Assembly (NCBI GenBank): GCA_900544705.1
Contig: UQWH01000003.1
Span: 1-64,000 of the forward strand
DNA length: 64,000 nt
Source of the DNA: an uncultured Eubacteriales bacterium
GTDB taxonomy: Bacteria > Bacillota > Clostridia > Oscillospirales > Oscillospiraceae
Reading direction: 5' to 3'
The first letter of the stretch is position 1. Each line of letters opens with the position of its first letter. Below, piece by piece: positions 1 to 8,447 of the stretch. A model generated the notes under the pieces. The model saw only the letters and a list, made by a program, of their open reading frames with translations, ran no database searches and was not told where the DNA came from. The position numbers and the translations under genes are program-made.

Positions 1-996
1 GAGGCCGTGCTTGCACAGCAGCTCCGTCAGGGTATTCTTGATGACGGGCGGCTGCACCAGATAGTGCGTCGGGATCTTCAGGTCGCCGTCATATTCCAGC
101 ATACCGGCAAACTTGACGCCAGTGTAGTCGCCGCGGTCGAACTTGTCGAAGTCCTTGCGGTCAAAGGCCAGAGAGATCTCCTGTGCGCGGTCGCCGCGGA
201 AGTTGTAAAGAATGACGCTGTCGCCGTTGGCGATCTTCGCCACGGGCTTGCCGTTCTCCGCAATGACGAAGGCCGGGAGGTCCTGATCGATGCAGCTGGT
301 TTCGGCGCGGTAGGTCTCGATAGCTTCCTTTGCGGAGGCGAACTGACGGCCGATGCCCTGCACGTGCGTGCGCCAGCCGGCTTCGACCATGGGCCAGTTG
401 GCCTCGTAGCGGTCCATCGTGATCTGCATTCTGCCGCCGCCGGAGGCAATGCGGTAGTCGCTGCCGTCGGCGCGCAGCTCGGCCAGAACGTCCTCAAGCT
501 GCTTGACATAGTCCAGCGCGGAGGTCGCGGGAACGTCGCGGCCGTCGAGCAGGATGTGGCAGTAAACGCGCTTGACGCCTTCGGCGTGCGCATGGCGCAG
601 CATGGCGATCAGGTGGCTGATGTTGGAATGGACGTTGCCGTCGGACAGCAGGCCGAGGAAATGCAGGGCCTTGCCCTCCTGCTTGGCGTTGGCGATCAGC
701 TCTTTCCACGTATCGGAGGCAAAGAGCGTCCCGTTCTGGATGGATTCGTTGACGAGCTTTGCGCCCTGAGAATAGATCTGGCCGCAGCCGAGGGCGTTGT
801 GACCGACCTCGGAGTTGCCCATATCGTCGTCGCTGGGCAGGCCGACGGCCGTGCCGTGCGCCTTGAGCCAGTTGTGCGGGCAGGTCGCAAGCAGATGATC
901 CAGATTCGGCGTCTTGGCCTGCGCGACCGCGTCGCCGCTGCCGCCGTCACCCTTGCCGACACCATCCATAATGATCAGAACAATCGGTTTTTTCAT
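1..996 (-). CDS. gpmI: 2,3-bisphosphoglycerate-independent phosphoglycerate mutase, 3' end cut by window
   Basis: This glycolytic enzyme interconverts 3- and 2-phosphoglycerate in the cytoplasm through a phosphoserine intermediate with two Mn ions. The 332 visible codons start MKKPIVLIIMDGVG, where the Asp is a metal ligand, and contain the signature DMGNSEVGHNALG with the nucleophile Ser at about residue 62. A second conserved stretch, HILLDGRDVPATSAL, lies near residue 145. The family is about 510 residues, so roughly the last third lies beyond position 1. The ATG at 996 has a GGAGGA ribosome site just upstream. The identification is secure. Confidence 0.97.
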   Translation of the reverse strand, partial: MKKPIVLIIMDGVGKGDGGSGDAVAQAKTPNLDHLLATCPHNWLKAHGTAVGLPSDDDMGNSEVGHNALGCGQIYSQGAKLVNESIQNGTLFASDTWKELIANAKQEGKALHFLGLLSDGNVHSNISHLIAMLRHAHAEGVKRVYCHILLDGRDVPATSALDYVKQLEDVLAELRADGSDYRIASGGGRMQITMDRYEANWPMVEAGWRTHVQGIGRQFASAKEAIETYRAETSCIDQDLPAFVIAENGKPVAKIANGDSVILYNFRGDRAQEISLAFDRKDFDKFDRGDYTGVKFAGMLEYDGDLKIPTHYLVQPPVIKNTLTELLCKHGL

Positions 997-1045
997 ATAT
1001 CAGAGTCTCCTCCAATTCTATTTATTTATGCTTCTAGTTATTTTA

Positions 1046-1076
1046 CTACATTTTCGTTCGCAGTACAATCATTATT
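1046..1076 (-). promoter_or_regulatory. probable sigma-A promoter of gpmI
   Basis: On the minus strand TTGTAC is followed after 17 bases by TAAAAT, about 45 bases upstream of the gpmI ribosome site. This is inferred from spacing and consensus only. Confidence 0.45.
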
Positions 1077-1140
1077 TTGCACTTTCTGGATTCCACACAA
1101 AAAAGCCGGCATTTTCTCCCCGGAATCTGTGGACAACCGC

Positions 1141-3189
1141 TCAATTCATGGAGAATTCGCCGTTTTCCAGCAGCGTCTGCACCGCCTCGCGCAGGCCCTC
1201 GGGAAGCTGCGCGTCCGGGTCGGCAACCGTCTTTGCCGCCGCCTCCTGCGCCTGCTTGAGAAGCCCCAGATCCTGCGCAAGATCGCCCAGACGGAACAGC
1301 GGCAGGCCGTGCTGGCGGCTGCCGAAGAAGTCGCCCGGCCCGCGCAGCCTGAGGTCCTCCTCGGCGATGCGGAAGCCGTCGTGTGTGGCGCACAGCGCGC
1401 GCAGGCGCTGCAAGGTTTCCGGGCTGCGGCTGTCGGACACCAGAATACAGTAAGATTTCGCCGTACCGCGGCCGATGCGCCCGCGGAGCTGATGGAGCTG
1501 GGAAAGGCCGAAGCGGTCGGCGTTCTCCACGACCATCAGCGTGGCGTTCGGCACGTCCACGCCGACCTCGATGACCGTCGTAGAAACCAGAATGTCATAC
1601 TCCCCGGCGGCAAAGCGCCCCATGATCTCTTCCTTTTCCGCGCCTTTCATCTTGCCGTGCAGCAGCGCCACGCGAAGCTGCGGGAACACCTGCTGCTGCA
1701 AGGTTTTTGCCCACTGCTCGGCGGCCTTGAGGTCGTCGGCATCATTTTCCTCGATTGCCGGGCAGACGATGAAGGACTGATGTCCCTCCTCCGCCTGCCT
1801 GCGCAGGAAGCCGTTGAGCCGCGCGCGATAGCTCTCGTTGACCAGAAAGGTCTCCACCGTCTGACGGCCCGGCGGCAGCTCGTCGATCACCGACACCTCC
1901 AGATCGCCGTACATCAGAAGCGCCAGCGTCCGCGGAATGGGCGTGGCCGACATCAGAAGCAGATGCGGATGCGCGCCTTTTTCCAGCAGCGCGGCCCGCT
2001 GCGCAACGCCGAAGCGGTGCTGCTCATCGGCGATCACAAGGCCGAGATCGGCAAAAACCGTCGTCTCCGTCAGCAGCGCATGGGTGCCGATCACGACGTC
2101 CGCCTCTCCCGCCGCGATGCGCACGCGCAGAGCGCGCTTCTGTGCCGGTGTCATGGAGCCGGTGAGCAGCGCACAGCGCACGCCCAGAGGCGCCAGAAGC
2201 GGCTCCAGCCGTTCAAAATGCTGCCGGGCGAGGATCTCCGTCGGCGCCAGAAGCGCCGTCTGGCGGCCGTTTTTCGCCGTGCAGAAGGCAGCCGCCGCCG
2301 CGACCATGGTCTTGCCGCTGCCGACATCGCCCTGCACCAGACGGCTCATGGGCCGTCCCGCGCGGAAATCCGTCAGAATTTCGTCGATTGCGCGCCGCTG
2401 TGCGCCGGTCAGCTTGAAGGGCAGCGCCGCCGTGAAGGGCGCCAGTTCCGTGTCCGCGTAGGGCGGGACGGCAACGACCGTCCGCCGCGCGCGCATCAGA
2501 CTGAGCGCGGTGAAAAAGATAAAGAATTCCTCGAAGATCAGCCGCCGCCGCGCGGCCTCCAGCGCCTCCGCGGAGGTCGGCCCGTGAATTTCATGCAGCG
2601 CCTGCGCCGCACCGCAGAGATCATACTGCGCGCGCAGGGACTCCGGCAGCGTTTCCGGCTCCTGCACCCGCGCCAGTGCCGCCTGCACCGCCTGGCCGAC
2701 CACCTTGTTCGTCAGCCCGGCAGTGAGGGGATAGACCGGCAGAATGCGCCGCGTCACAAGGCCCTCGGCCTCCACCGGCTCAAAGAGCGGGTTGGTCATC
2801 GCGTAACCCAGATAGTCGCCGCTGAGCGTGCCGTAAAAGCAATAGGTGTCGCCGCGGCGCAGCTTCTCGGCCAGATAGCCCTGATTGAAAAACGTCAGGT
2901 GCAGCCGGCCGGTATCGTCCGCGACGGTGACCTTGGTCACATCCAGCCGCCGCTGCCCCGGCTTTGGGATGGCGTGCGACTGTGGGTTGGAGATCACGGA
3001 GGCGATAAAGCAGGCCGGAACACCCGCCTCCAGCTCCGCAATGGGCACCAGCTTCGTGCGATCCTCATAGGCGCGGGGATAAAACCGCAGAAGATCGTCC
3101 AGCGTATGCAGCCCCAGCTTGGCAAAAAGCTGGGCCTTTTTCGGTCCGATGCCGGGCAGGGTCTGAATGGGATCGCTGCGCTGCGCCAT
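1141..3189 (-). CDS. recG: ATP-dependent DNA helicase RecG
   Basis: RecG is a monomeric SF2 helicase that remodels stalled replication forks and Holliday junctions. The protein has 682 residues, the usual length. An N-terminal wedge/OB region (PIQTLPGIGPKKAQLFAKLG, then an OB fold to about 160) is followed by the helicase core: Walker A GDVGSGKT at 287-294, the DEQH box at 388-391, then SATPIPRTLAL and the QLRGRIGRG motif. The open frame extends 57 codons upstream, but the ATG at 3189 sits 7 bases after GGAGG and begins the conserved N-terminus, so it is preferred. Confidence 0.97.
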   Translation of the reverse strand: MAQRSDPIQTLPGIGPKKAQLFAKLGLHTLDDLLRFYPRAYEDRTKLVPIAELEAGVPACFIASVISNPQSHAIPKPGQRRLDVTKVTVADDTGRLHLTFFNQGYLAEKLRRGDTYCFYGTLSGDYLGYAMTNPLFEPVEAEGLVTRRILPVYPLTAGLTNKVVGQAVQAALARVQEPETLPESLRAQYDLCGAAQALHEIHGPTSAEALEAARRRLIFEEFFIFFTALSLMRARRTVVAVPPYADTELAPFTAALPFKLTGAQRRAIDEILTDFRAGRPMSRLVQGDVGSGKTMVAAAAAFCTAKNGRQTALLAPTEILARQHFERLEPLLAPLGVRCALLTGSMTPAQKRALRVRIAAGEADVVIGTHALLTETTVFADLGLVIADEQHRFGVAQRAALLEKGAHPHLLLMSATPIPRTLALLMYGDLEVSVIDELPPGRQTVETFLVNESYRARLNGFLRRQAEEGHQSFIVCPAIEENDADDLKAAEQWAKTLQQQVFPQLRVALLHGKMKGAEKEEIMGRFAAGEYDILVSTTVIEVGVDVPNATLMVVENADRFGLSQLHQLRGRIGRGTAKSYCILVSDSRSPETLQRLRALCATHDGFRIAEEDLRLRGPGDFFGSRQHGLPLFRLGDLAQDLGLLKQAQEAAAKTVADPDAQLPEGLREAVQTLLENGEFSMN

Positions 3190-3211
3190 AGGCTCGCCTC
3201 CTTTTCCGGTT

Positions 3212-3240
3212 ATTATACCACATTCTGCCGGAGAACGCAA
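3212..3240 (-). promoter_or_regulatory. probable sigma-A promoter of recG
   Basis: Minus-strand TTGCGT, 17 bases, then TATAAT. The -10 lies about 25 bases before the recG start codon. Confidence 0.55.
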
Positions 3241-3337
3241 AACGGCCGCGTCCGGGACGCAGCCATTATTGTCAGAATTTTGCAATTTTTGTATGCTTTT
3301 GCTTATCCGAATCGCCCCGAAGGGCAATTTGGGCAAG

Positions 3338-3366
3338 CAAAAAGCCTGATGGAGAACCATCAGGCA
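3338..3366 (-). terminator. rho-independent terminator after rpsT
   Basis: A 9-bp stem (GCCTGATGG with CCATCAGGC, loop of 4) is followed on the minus strand by TTTTTGC. It lies 16 bases past the rpsT stop. Confidence 0.8.
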
Positions 3367-3381
3367 GGCTTTTGCTTGATT

Positions 3382-3645
3382 TTACGCCATGGCGTTCATC
3401 TTCAGGGTCATGCTGCTCTTTTTGCGGGCTGCATTGTTCTTGTGAAGAATCCCCTTGTTCACGGCCTTGTCAACGGCGACGACGGCGGCCTTATAAGCAG
3501 CACCGGCCTGCTCGCGGTTTCCCTCGGCGACGGCAGCGTCGAACTTCTTGATGGTAGTCTTCAGAGCGGACTTGTCCATCTTGTTTCTCTCGTTGGCGAC
3601 CTTGGAAAGAGCAACTCTCTTCTTCGCGGACTTGATATTGGGCAT
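3382..3645 (-). CDS. rpsT: 30S ribosomal protein S20
   Basis: This small basic protein binds 16S rRNA in the body of the 30S subunit. Its 87 residues begin MPNIKSAKKRVALSKVANERNK and are rich in Lys and Ala, as in all S20 proteins, and the length is typical. A strong GGAGGAGGT ribosome site lies just before the ATG. It is divergent from gpr; an rpsT/gpr neighbourhood is common in Clostridia and Bacilli. It is monocistronic here, with its own promoter and terminator. Confidence 0.98.
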   Translation of the reverse strand: MPNIKSAKKRVALSKVANERNKMDKSALKTTIKKFDAAVAEGNREQAGAAYKAAVVAVDKAVNKGILHKNNAARKKSSMTLKMNAMA

Positions 3646-3709
3646 GGATTACACCTCCTCCAATGGCGTTTATCTAAAAAACCATGTATTTAACCTCATG
3701 CAGAAATAT

Positions 3710-3738
3710 ATTATAACTGCGGCTTTCCAAGAAATCAA
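3710..3738 (-). promoter_or_regulatory. probable sigma-A promoter of rpsT
   Basis: Minus-strand TTGATT, 17 bases, TATAAT, about 65 bases upstream of the rpsT start. The same divergent gap must also hold the gpr promoter. A sporulation sigma (F/G) site was looked for but no convincing match was found. Confidence 0.5.
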
Positions 3739-3823
3739 TCCTTTTTTTCAGTTTTTTATAAAATTTTTCACGAAAGGCGCTTTTTCGGGGCAAACTAAGG
3801 CAAACAGCAAGGAGGAAACACGC

Positions 3824-4669
3824 ATGGCGATCCGCACAGACCTGGCTCTGGAGGCCAAAACACTCTGGGAGCAGTCCGCCGGGCAGACGACGCAGCTTCG
3901 CGGCGTGCGCGCCCGTGAACGCAGCACGCAGGGCTTCGCCGTGACCGACGTGGAGATCCGCAACCGGCAGGGCGAGGAAGCACTGGGCAAGCCTGCGGGG
4001 ACCTATGTGACCGTGGAGCTTCCGAAACGGGCGCAGGATCCCCGTCCGGCAGCCCGCGCCGTCGCGGAGGAGCTGCGCCGCCTGATGGCGCTCGGCCCGC
4101 AGGACAGCGTCCTCGTGGCCGGCCTCGGCAACACCGCCGTCACGCCCGACGCACTGGGGCCGAAAACCGTCGCGGGGCTCTTCCTGACGCGCCACCTCAT
4201 CGAGCATCTGCCGGAGTATTTCGGCACCTGCCGCAGCGTCAGCGCCGTTGCGCCGGGTGTTCTGGCGACCACCGGCATGGAATCCATCGAGGTCGTCCGC
4301 GGTGCCTGCGCCCACGTGCGCCCGAGCTGCGTTCTGTGCATTGACGCGCTGGCTGCCGGCGCGCCGGAACGCCTGTGCACGACCATCCAGATGACCGACA
4401 CCGGCATCGTTCCCGGCTCCGGCGTGGGGAACGCCCGCGCCGCCTTCCAGAAAAAGACGTTGGGCGTGCCGGTCTACGCCGTCGGCGTGCCGACCGTCGT
4501 GGACGCGGCCTCCCTCACCGGCCGCGGCGGTGAAGAAATGATCGTCACGCCGCGCGACATCGACGCGCAGATCCGCTATCTCTCCGCCGTTCTCTCCGGC
4601 GCGATCAATCTGGCGCTGCATCCGGGCTTCACGGAAGAGGATTTTGCACAATTTGTCTTACCGGCGTAG
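3824..4669 (+). CDS. gpr: GPR endopeptidase (germination spore protease)
   Basis: GPR is a self-processing protease that degrades small acid-soluble spore proteins at germination. It is made in the forespore as a zymogen. The protein has 281 residues and starts MAIRTDLALEAKTLW, matching the RTDLA(V/L)E segment near the maturation site. Downstream are GLGNTAVTPDALGP, APGVLATTGMES and CIDALAAG, all hallmarks of the family. Homologs often have 320-370 residues, so this one is short, mainly at the C-terminus. AGGAGG precedes the ATG. The open frame extends 92 codons further upstream without resembling the family. Its presence indicates a sporulating lineage. Confidence 0.95.
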   Translation: MAIRTDLALEAKTLWEQSAGQTTQLRGVRARERSTQGFAVTDVEIRNRQGEEALGKPAGTYVTVELPKRAQDPRPAARAVAEELRRLMALGPQDSVLVAGLGNTAVTPDALGPKTVAGLFLTRHLIEHLPEYFGTCRSVSAVAPGVLATTGMESIEVVRGACAHVRPSCVLCIDALAAGAPERLCTTIQMTDTGIVPGSGVGNARAAFQKKTLGVPVYAVGVPTVVDAASLTGRGGEEMIVTPRDIDAQIRYLSAVLSGAINLALHPGFTEEDFAQFVLPA

Positions 4670-5070
4670 GTCGGGCTTATGTAAACGGCCTATGCAGCGT
4701 TTGCGCAAGTGTTTGCACAGGCAAAGTTGTGCAGAACTCTGTGCAGAATGTGCAAAACTCTTGAAAACCGGTGGCCTGCTCCCTGCACACGCCTGTGCAT
4801 TGCCGATGCGAGCGGTGCATATTTGCATGAATACTGTAGGAGTTTTCGGTTTCAATAATTCCGTTATTTCTCGATAACTCGATTTTATGTAAACGCTTTG
4901 TGCTGCTTTTTTGTCGAAAATGTTTTGGTTTTTTTCGTTTCTGTCGAATTCTGTCTGCAATTTTATATGGAATTTATGGATCGAATTTCCTGTCAAGATG
5001 TCGAAGTGACGAAATTTCATTTTTTCACGAAAACAGCGGACAGGAAATCCTGCCCGCTGTTTTGATTCCG
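4670..5070. other. 401-bp convergent intergenic gap with several short repeats
   Basis: gpr and the anti-sigma gene both end into this gap, so no promoter is expected, yet it is repeat-rich and much more AT-rich than its flanks. Seen directly: TTATGTAAACG twice (4677-4687 and 4885-4895); TGTCGAA at 4912-4918, 4942-4948 and 4999-5005 plus TGACGAA at 5007-5013, all in one orientation; and a first half dense in GTGCA/TGCAC (about 4700-4830). It ends in a terminator hairpin. Open frames here are short and look non-coding. Confidence 0.6.
5030..5063 (-). terminator. bidirectional rho-independent terminator
   Basis: An almost perfect stem (AAAACAGCGG.CAGG with CCTG.CCGCTGTTTT, loop AAAT) carries A and T runs at its ends. 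It sits 7 bases past the anti-sigma gene stop and can also stop transcription arriving from gpr. Confidence 0.8.
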
Positions 5071-5946
5071 TTACCCCTCCCTGTGCAGAAGCACCCCGCG
5101 GTGCAGCACCACCAATGCCGCGTACAGCAGCGCCGCCATCAGCACGGTCAGCGTGAAATCCCGCAGCAGTGTGTAGGTCGATGCGGCGCCGCCGATGCAT
5201 AGCTGCGCAGCGAGATAGCATGCGGGCGCCAGCGCGGCATCCGCAAAAAACGCGCGTACGCGTTTTTTCTTCCAGAAGGCAAAGAGCAGCGTCAAACAGA
5301 CCACCAGCGCCGCGAAGGCCGCATAGGCATAAAATGCCAGCATGTGCCGGGGCAGTGTAATGCGTCCGCCGTCCGCTACGCCGTAGAGAAGCACATCCTC
5401 TCGACCCTTCATCTCGCAGTAATAAACGGGACCGAGCGGCTCATGCTGCGGATTCAAGACGATCTCCTGCGGTGTGCCGCGCCCGGTCAGGCGCGCAAGC
5501 TGTGTGGAATACGCGGAAATGCTGTAGCCCGTCTCACCGGAATCCGGCTCCTTCTCGCGTGTCAGCTCATAGCCGGTCACGCCGGGCAGAAACTCCACGG
5601 TCACAAGGCCGTCCTCCCGCTCGGACACACGCACCGCGTGGTCATACGACAGATAATGCGGCGCACTCAGCATACCGAACACCGCCACGGCGACGGCCAG
5701 CGACAGCAGCACCGCCGCCCAGACTGCGGCGCGGCGTTTGCGGCGCACGGCTCTTTGCAGCTTTTTCAAGGGGGCTACATCGGTATCCGGCGGCAAAACC
5801 GCGGGAGTTTGCAGCTCTTCCAGCCGCTTGCGGCAGGCGGGGCACTCCCGCAGATGCTCCTCGACCAGCGCATTGGTTTCCGCGCTCGTCATTTTCTCAG
5901 CGTAAAGCGGCAGCAGATCTGCCGCGACAGCACAGGACAGCTTCAT
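5071..5946 (-). CDS. anti-sigma factor with zinc-finger (HC2-type) domain
   Basis: This is the likely membrane-bound antagonist of the ECF sigma factor encoded just upstream; the two genes overlap by ATGA. It has 291 residues. The N-terminal zf-HC2 motif (HLRECPACRKRLEEL, about residues 31-45) binds zinc in the ZAS anti-sigma family. A hydrophobic segment at about 76-96 follows a basic RRKRRA stretch. A middle domain of about 110 residues is probably outside the cell, and further hydrophobic segments (about 195-280) end the protein. The sensed signal is unknown. Confidence 0.85.
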   Translation of the reverse strand: MKLSCAVAADLLPLYAEKMTSAETNALVEEHLRECPACRKRLEELQTPAVLPPDTDVAPLKKLQRAVRRKRRAAVWAAVLLSLAVAVAVFGMLSAPHYLSYDHAVRVSEREDGLVTVEFLPGVTGYELTREKEPDSGETGYSISAYSTQLARLTGRGTPQEIVLNPQHEPLGPVYYCEMKGREDVLLYGVADGGRITLPRHMLAFYAYAAFAALVVCLTLLFAFWKKKRVRAFFADAALAPACYLAAQLCIGGAASTYTLLRDFTLTVLMAALLYAALVVLHRGVLLHREG

Positions 5947-6422
5947 TTTGGTTCCTCCATTCGCTCTTTGAGCTTGTTTCTGGCGCGGTGAAAGACGACG
6001 CAGGCCCAGTTTTCGGTCTTTCCGAACAGCGCGCCGATGCGCCGGAAGCTCAGTTCGCCGTAAACGCGCAGCATGAAGACCTCTTTGTACGGCTCCTCCA
6101 GCGCGTGCAGCGCGGCCTGCGCCTGCTCGGAAAGCGCGGCGTCGATCGCATTTTGCTCCACGCTTCCCTCCTGCGGCAGCTCCTCCGGGAGCTCCGTCAG
6201 GCGGCCGTCCTTCCGGAGCTGGGAGGTATAGCAGTTTTTCGCGATGCGGCAGAGCCAGTAGCGCACGTCGCAGTCGCCGCGGAAGCGGTCGATGCCCTCC
6301 AGCGCGCGGGCAAAGGTTTCCGAGGTGATCTCCTGCGCCTGCTCGCGATCCTTTGTCAATGCGAAGGCATAGAGATAGACCTCCCGGAAATACGCCTCAT
6401 AGATCTCTTCAAACTGCGTCAT
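5943..6422 (-). CDS. ECF-family RNA polymerase sigma factor
   Basis: This 159-residue sigma-70 family protein contains only regions 2 and 4, the ECF arrangement. Region 2 spans about 5-70 (YEAYFREVYLYAFALT through RYWLCRIAKN). Region 4 spans about 100-155 (EPYKEVFMLRVYGELSFRRIG with its helix-turn-helix). Sigma and anti-sigma genes overlap by four bases, implying coupled translation and one regulatory unit. No autoregulated promoter could be recognised upstream. The exact ECF group cannot be fixed by eye. Confidence 0.9.
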   Translation of the reverse strand: MTQFEEIYEAYFREVYLYAFALTKDREQAQEITSETFARALEGIDRFRGDCDVRYWLCRIAKNCYTSQLRKDGRLTELPEELPQEGSVEQNAIDAALSEQAQAALHALEEPYKEVFMLRVYGELSFRRIGALFGKTENWACVVFHRARNKLKERMEEPK

Positions 6423-6465
6423 ACTTTCACCACCTGTTCATAAGACGCGCGAAGCTGCTTTTTCT

Positions 6466-6502
6466 TACAAAAAACCGCCCGAAAAATTTCGGGCGGTTTT
6501 GG
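6466..6502 (-). terminator. rho-independent terminator after ftsH
   Basis: A stem AACCGCCCGAAA with TTTCGGGCGGTT ends in a T run on the minus strand. It lies immediately downstream of the ftsH stop. Confidence 0.85.
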
Positions 6503-6503
6503 A

Positions 6504-8435
6504 TCAGGGTTTTTCAGAGGATTCTTCCGCTTTCTCTTCCGTCTGCGCGTCCTGCGCCGGCTTCTCCGCCTTTGTCTCGTCGAAGAAGCTCTCCGCAGTT
6601 TCCGGGATCGGCTCGCCGCGCATACAGGCCTCAAACTGCTTGCGGCTCATCGTTTCATGTTCCAGCAGATAATCCGCGATCTGATGGAGTTTATCGGCGT
6701 TGTCGCTGAGGATCTGCGCACACTGCGCATAGGCGCTGTCGATGATCTCCTTGACCTCCTCGTCGATCTGCGCGCCGGTCTGCTCGGAGTAGGACTTCGT
6801 GCGCTCGTAGTCGCGTCCGACGAAGATCTCGTCATCGTTGTCATAGGACACCGAGCCGATGCGCGCGCTCATGCCGAACTTGGCGACCATGTCGTGCGCG
6901 ATCTTCGTCGCCCGCTGCAAGTCGTTGGAAGCGCCGGTGGAGATGTCGTTGTACTCCTGCTTCTCGGCCACACGCCCGCCCAGCAGGGTGACGATCTGCT
7001 CGTACATCTGGTTACGTGTCAGGTGGGTGCTCTCCTCCTCGGGCAGACTGATCGTCATGCCGAGGGTACGCCCTCTGGGGACGATGGTGATCTGATGCAC
7101 CGGATCCTGCGTTTTCAGGAAGTAGGTCGCCACGGCATGACCGGCCTCGTGGATGGCTGTCATGCGCAGGTCGCGCTTGAGCGCGACGCGGCTGCGCTTC
7201 TCCGGCCCGGCGATCACCTTGAGGATGGAGGATTCCAGCGCCTGCATGGTGATGACGGGGCAGTTGTGCCGCGCGGAATAGAGGGCGGCCTCATTGAGCA
7301 GGTTTGCCAGATCCGCGCCGGTAAAGCCGCCGGTGGAGCGCGCAATGACCTTGAGGTCCACGTCGTCGGCAAGCTGCTTGTCGCGCGCGTGCACCTTGAG
7401 GATCTCCTCGCGTCCCTTGACGTCGGGCGCGCTGACATAGATCTGCCGGTCGAAACGGCCGGGGCGCAGCAGCGCCGGGTCGAGGATGTCCTGCCGGTTC
7501 GTGGCAGCCATGACGATCACGCCCTCATTGCTGCCAAAGCCGTCCATCTCCACGAGGAGCTGGTTCAGCGTCTGCTCCCGCTCGTCGTGACCGCCGCCCA
7601 GACCCGCGCCGCGGCGGCGGCCGACGGCGTCGATCTCATCAATAAAGATGATGGACGGCGCGCCCTTCTTCGCCTGCTCAAACAGGTCGCGCACACGGCT
7701 CGCGCCGACGCCGACATACAATTCGACGAAGTCCGAGCCGGAAATGGACAGAAACTGCACGCCCGCCTCGCCCGCGACCGCCTTGGCGATCAGGGTCTTG
7801 CCGGTGCCCGGAGGGCCGACAAGCAGCACACCCTTGGGGATCTTGGCGCCGATGCGGCGGTATTTCTGCGGATTGCGGAGGAAATCGACGATCTCCTCCA
7901 GCTCCTGTTTTTCCTCCTCTGCGCCTGCGACGTCCGCAAAGGTGACCTTCTTTTCGCCGGTGCCGACGCGGACATTGGCCTTGCCGAATTTGAAGGCGCC
8001 CGCGTCCCCGCGGCCCGCGCGGGCCATCAGGAAATACATCGCGACGATCAGGAGGATCATCATCAGGGCGTAGGGCAGGATCTGCACATACCACGGCGTT
8101 CCCTTCATGGGCAGATAATTGTATTCTTTGAGGGTTCCGGCCTCGCTCTGCTGGCGGATGGTCTCGCCCAGATCTTCATAGAAAATGCTCAGGCTGGCCA
8201 GCTCGTGCTGTACCGTCGTCGCGCCGTCCTCCATGGGCTTGGAGAGCTTCATGGTGATGACGTTATCCTCAAAGGTAAAGGCCTCCACCTGCTCCGCGCG
8301 GAACAGACCGCACATTTCGGAGTAGCTGACCTCCTCCGCCTTCGGACTGCTGAACACACTGAAGCACAGGATCAGGATGCAGGCGAACACCAGCGCATAG
8401 ACCAGAATGGAAAAGAGTTTCGAACGTTTATTCAA
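6504..8435 (-). CDS. ftsH: ATP-dependent zinc metalloprotease FtsH
   Basis: FtsH is a membrane-anchored hexameric AAA+ protease that degrades misfolded membrane proteins and some regulators. In 643 residues it has two N-terminal membrane segments (about 9-29 and 117-137) flanking an external domain, Walker A GPPGTGKT at 207-214, Walker [10 protein letters not shown], the SRH region, and zinc site HEAGH at 429-433. An acidic, Glu/Ala/Lys-rich tail follows about residue 610. The start codon is TTG (8435), 7 bases after AAGGAG; no ATG nearby fits. It ends the conserved dnaB-tilS-hpt-ftsH order. Confidence 0.97.
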   Translation of the reverse strand: MNKRSKLFSILVYALVFACILILCFSVFSSPKAEEVSYSEMCGLFRAEQVEAFTFEDNVITMKLSKPMEDGATTVQHELASLSIFYEDLGETIRQQSEAGTLKEYNYLPMKGTPWYVQILPYALMMILLIVAMYFLMARAGRGDAGAFKFGKANVRVGTGEKKVTFADVAGAEEEKQELEEIVDFLRNPQKYRRIGAKIPKGVLLVGPPGTGKTLIAKAVAGEAGVQFLSISGSDFVELYVGVGASRVRDLFEQAKKGAPSIIFIDEIDAVGRRRGAGLGGGHDEREQTLNQLLVEMDGFGSNEGVIVMAATNRQDILDPALLRPGRFDRQIYVSAPDVKGREEILKVHARDKQLADDVDLKVIARSTGGFTGADLANLLNEAALYSARHNCPVITMQALESSILKVIAGPEKRSRVALKRDLRMTAIHEAGHAVATYFLKTQDPVHQITIVPRGRTLGMTISLPEEESTHLTRNQMYEQIVTLLGGRVAEKQEYNDISTGASNDLQRATKIAHDMVAKFGMSARIGSVSYDNDDEIFVGRDYERTKSYSEQTGAQIDEEVKEIIDSAYAQCAQILSDNADKLHQIADYLLEHETMSRKQFEACMRGEPIPETAESFFDETKAEKPAQDAQTEEKAEESSEKP

Positions 8436-8447
8436 GTGCTTGCTCCT

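Noticed and set aside
7..3693. Open frame of 1228 codons on the plus strand across gpmI, recG and rpsT
   Set aside because: It is the antisense shadow of three clearly conserved minus-strand genes in GC-rich DNA; its product is low-complexity and resembles no family.
4700..4830. DnaA-box cluster or replication origin
   Set aside because: The repeats are TTTGCACA- or GTGCAGA-like; none matches TTATNCACA well, and no dnaA or dnaN is present.
4644..4877. Cys-rich 77-codon open frame in the 4.7 kb gap
   Set aside because: It begins inside gpr, has no ribosome site, and its Cys content follows from the GTGCA/TGCAC repeats.
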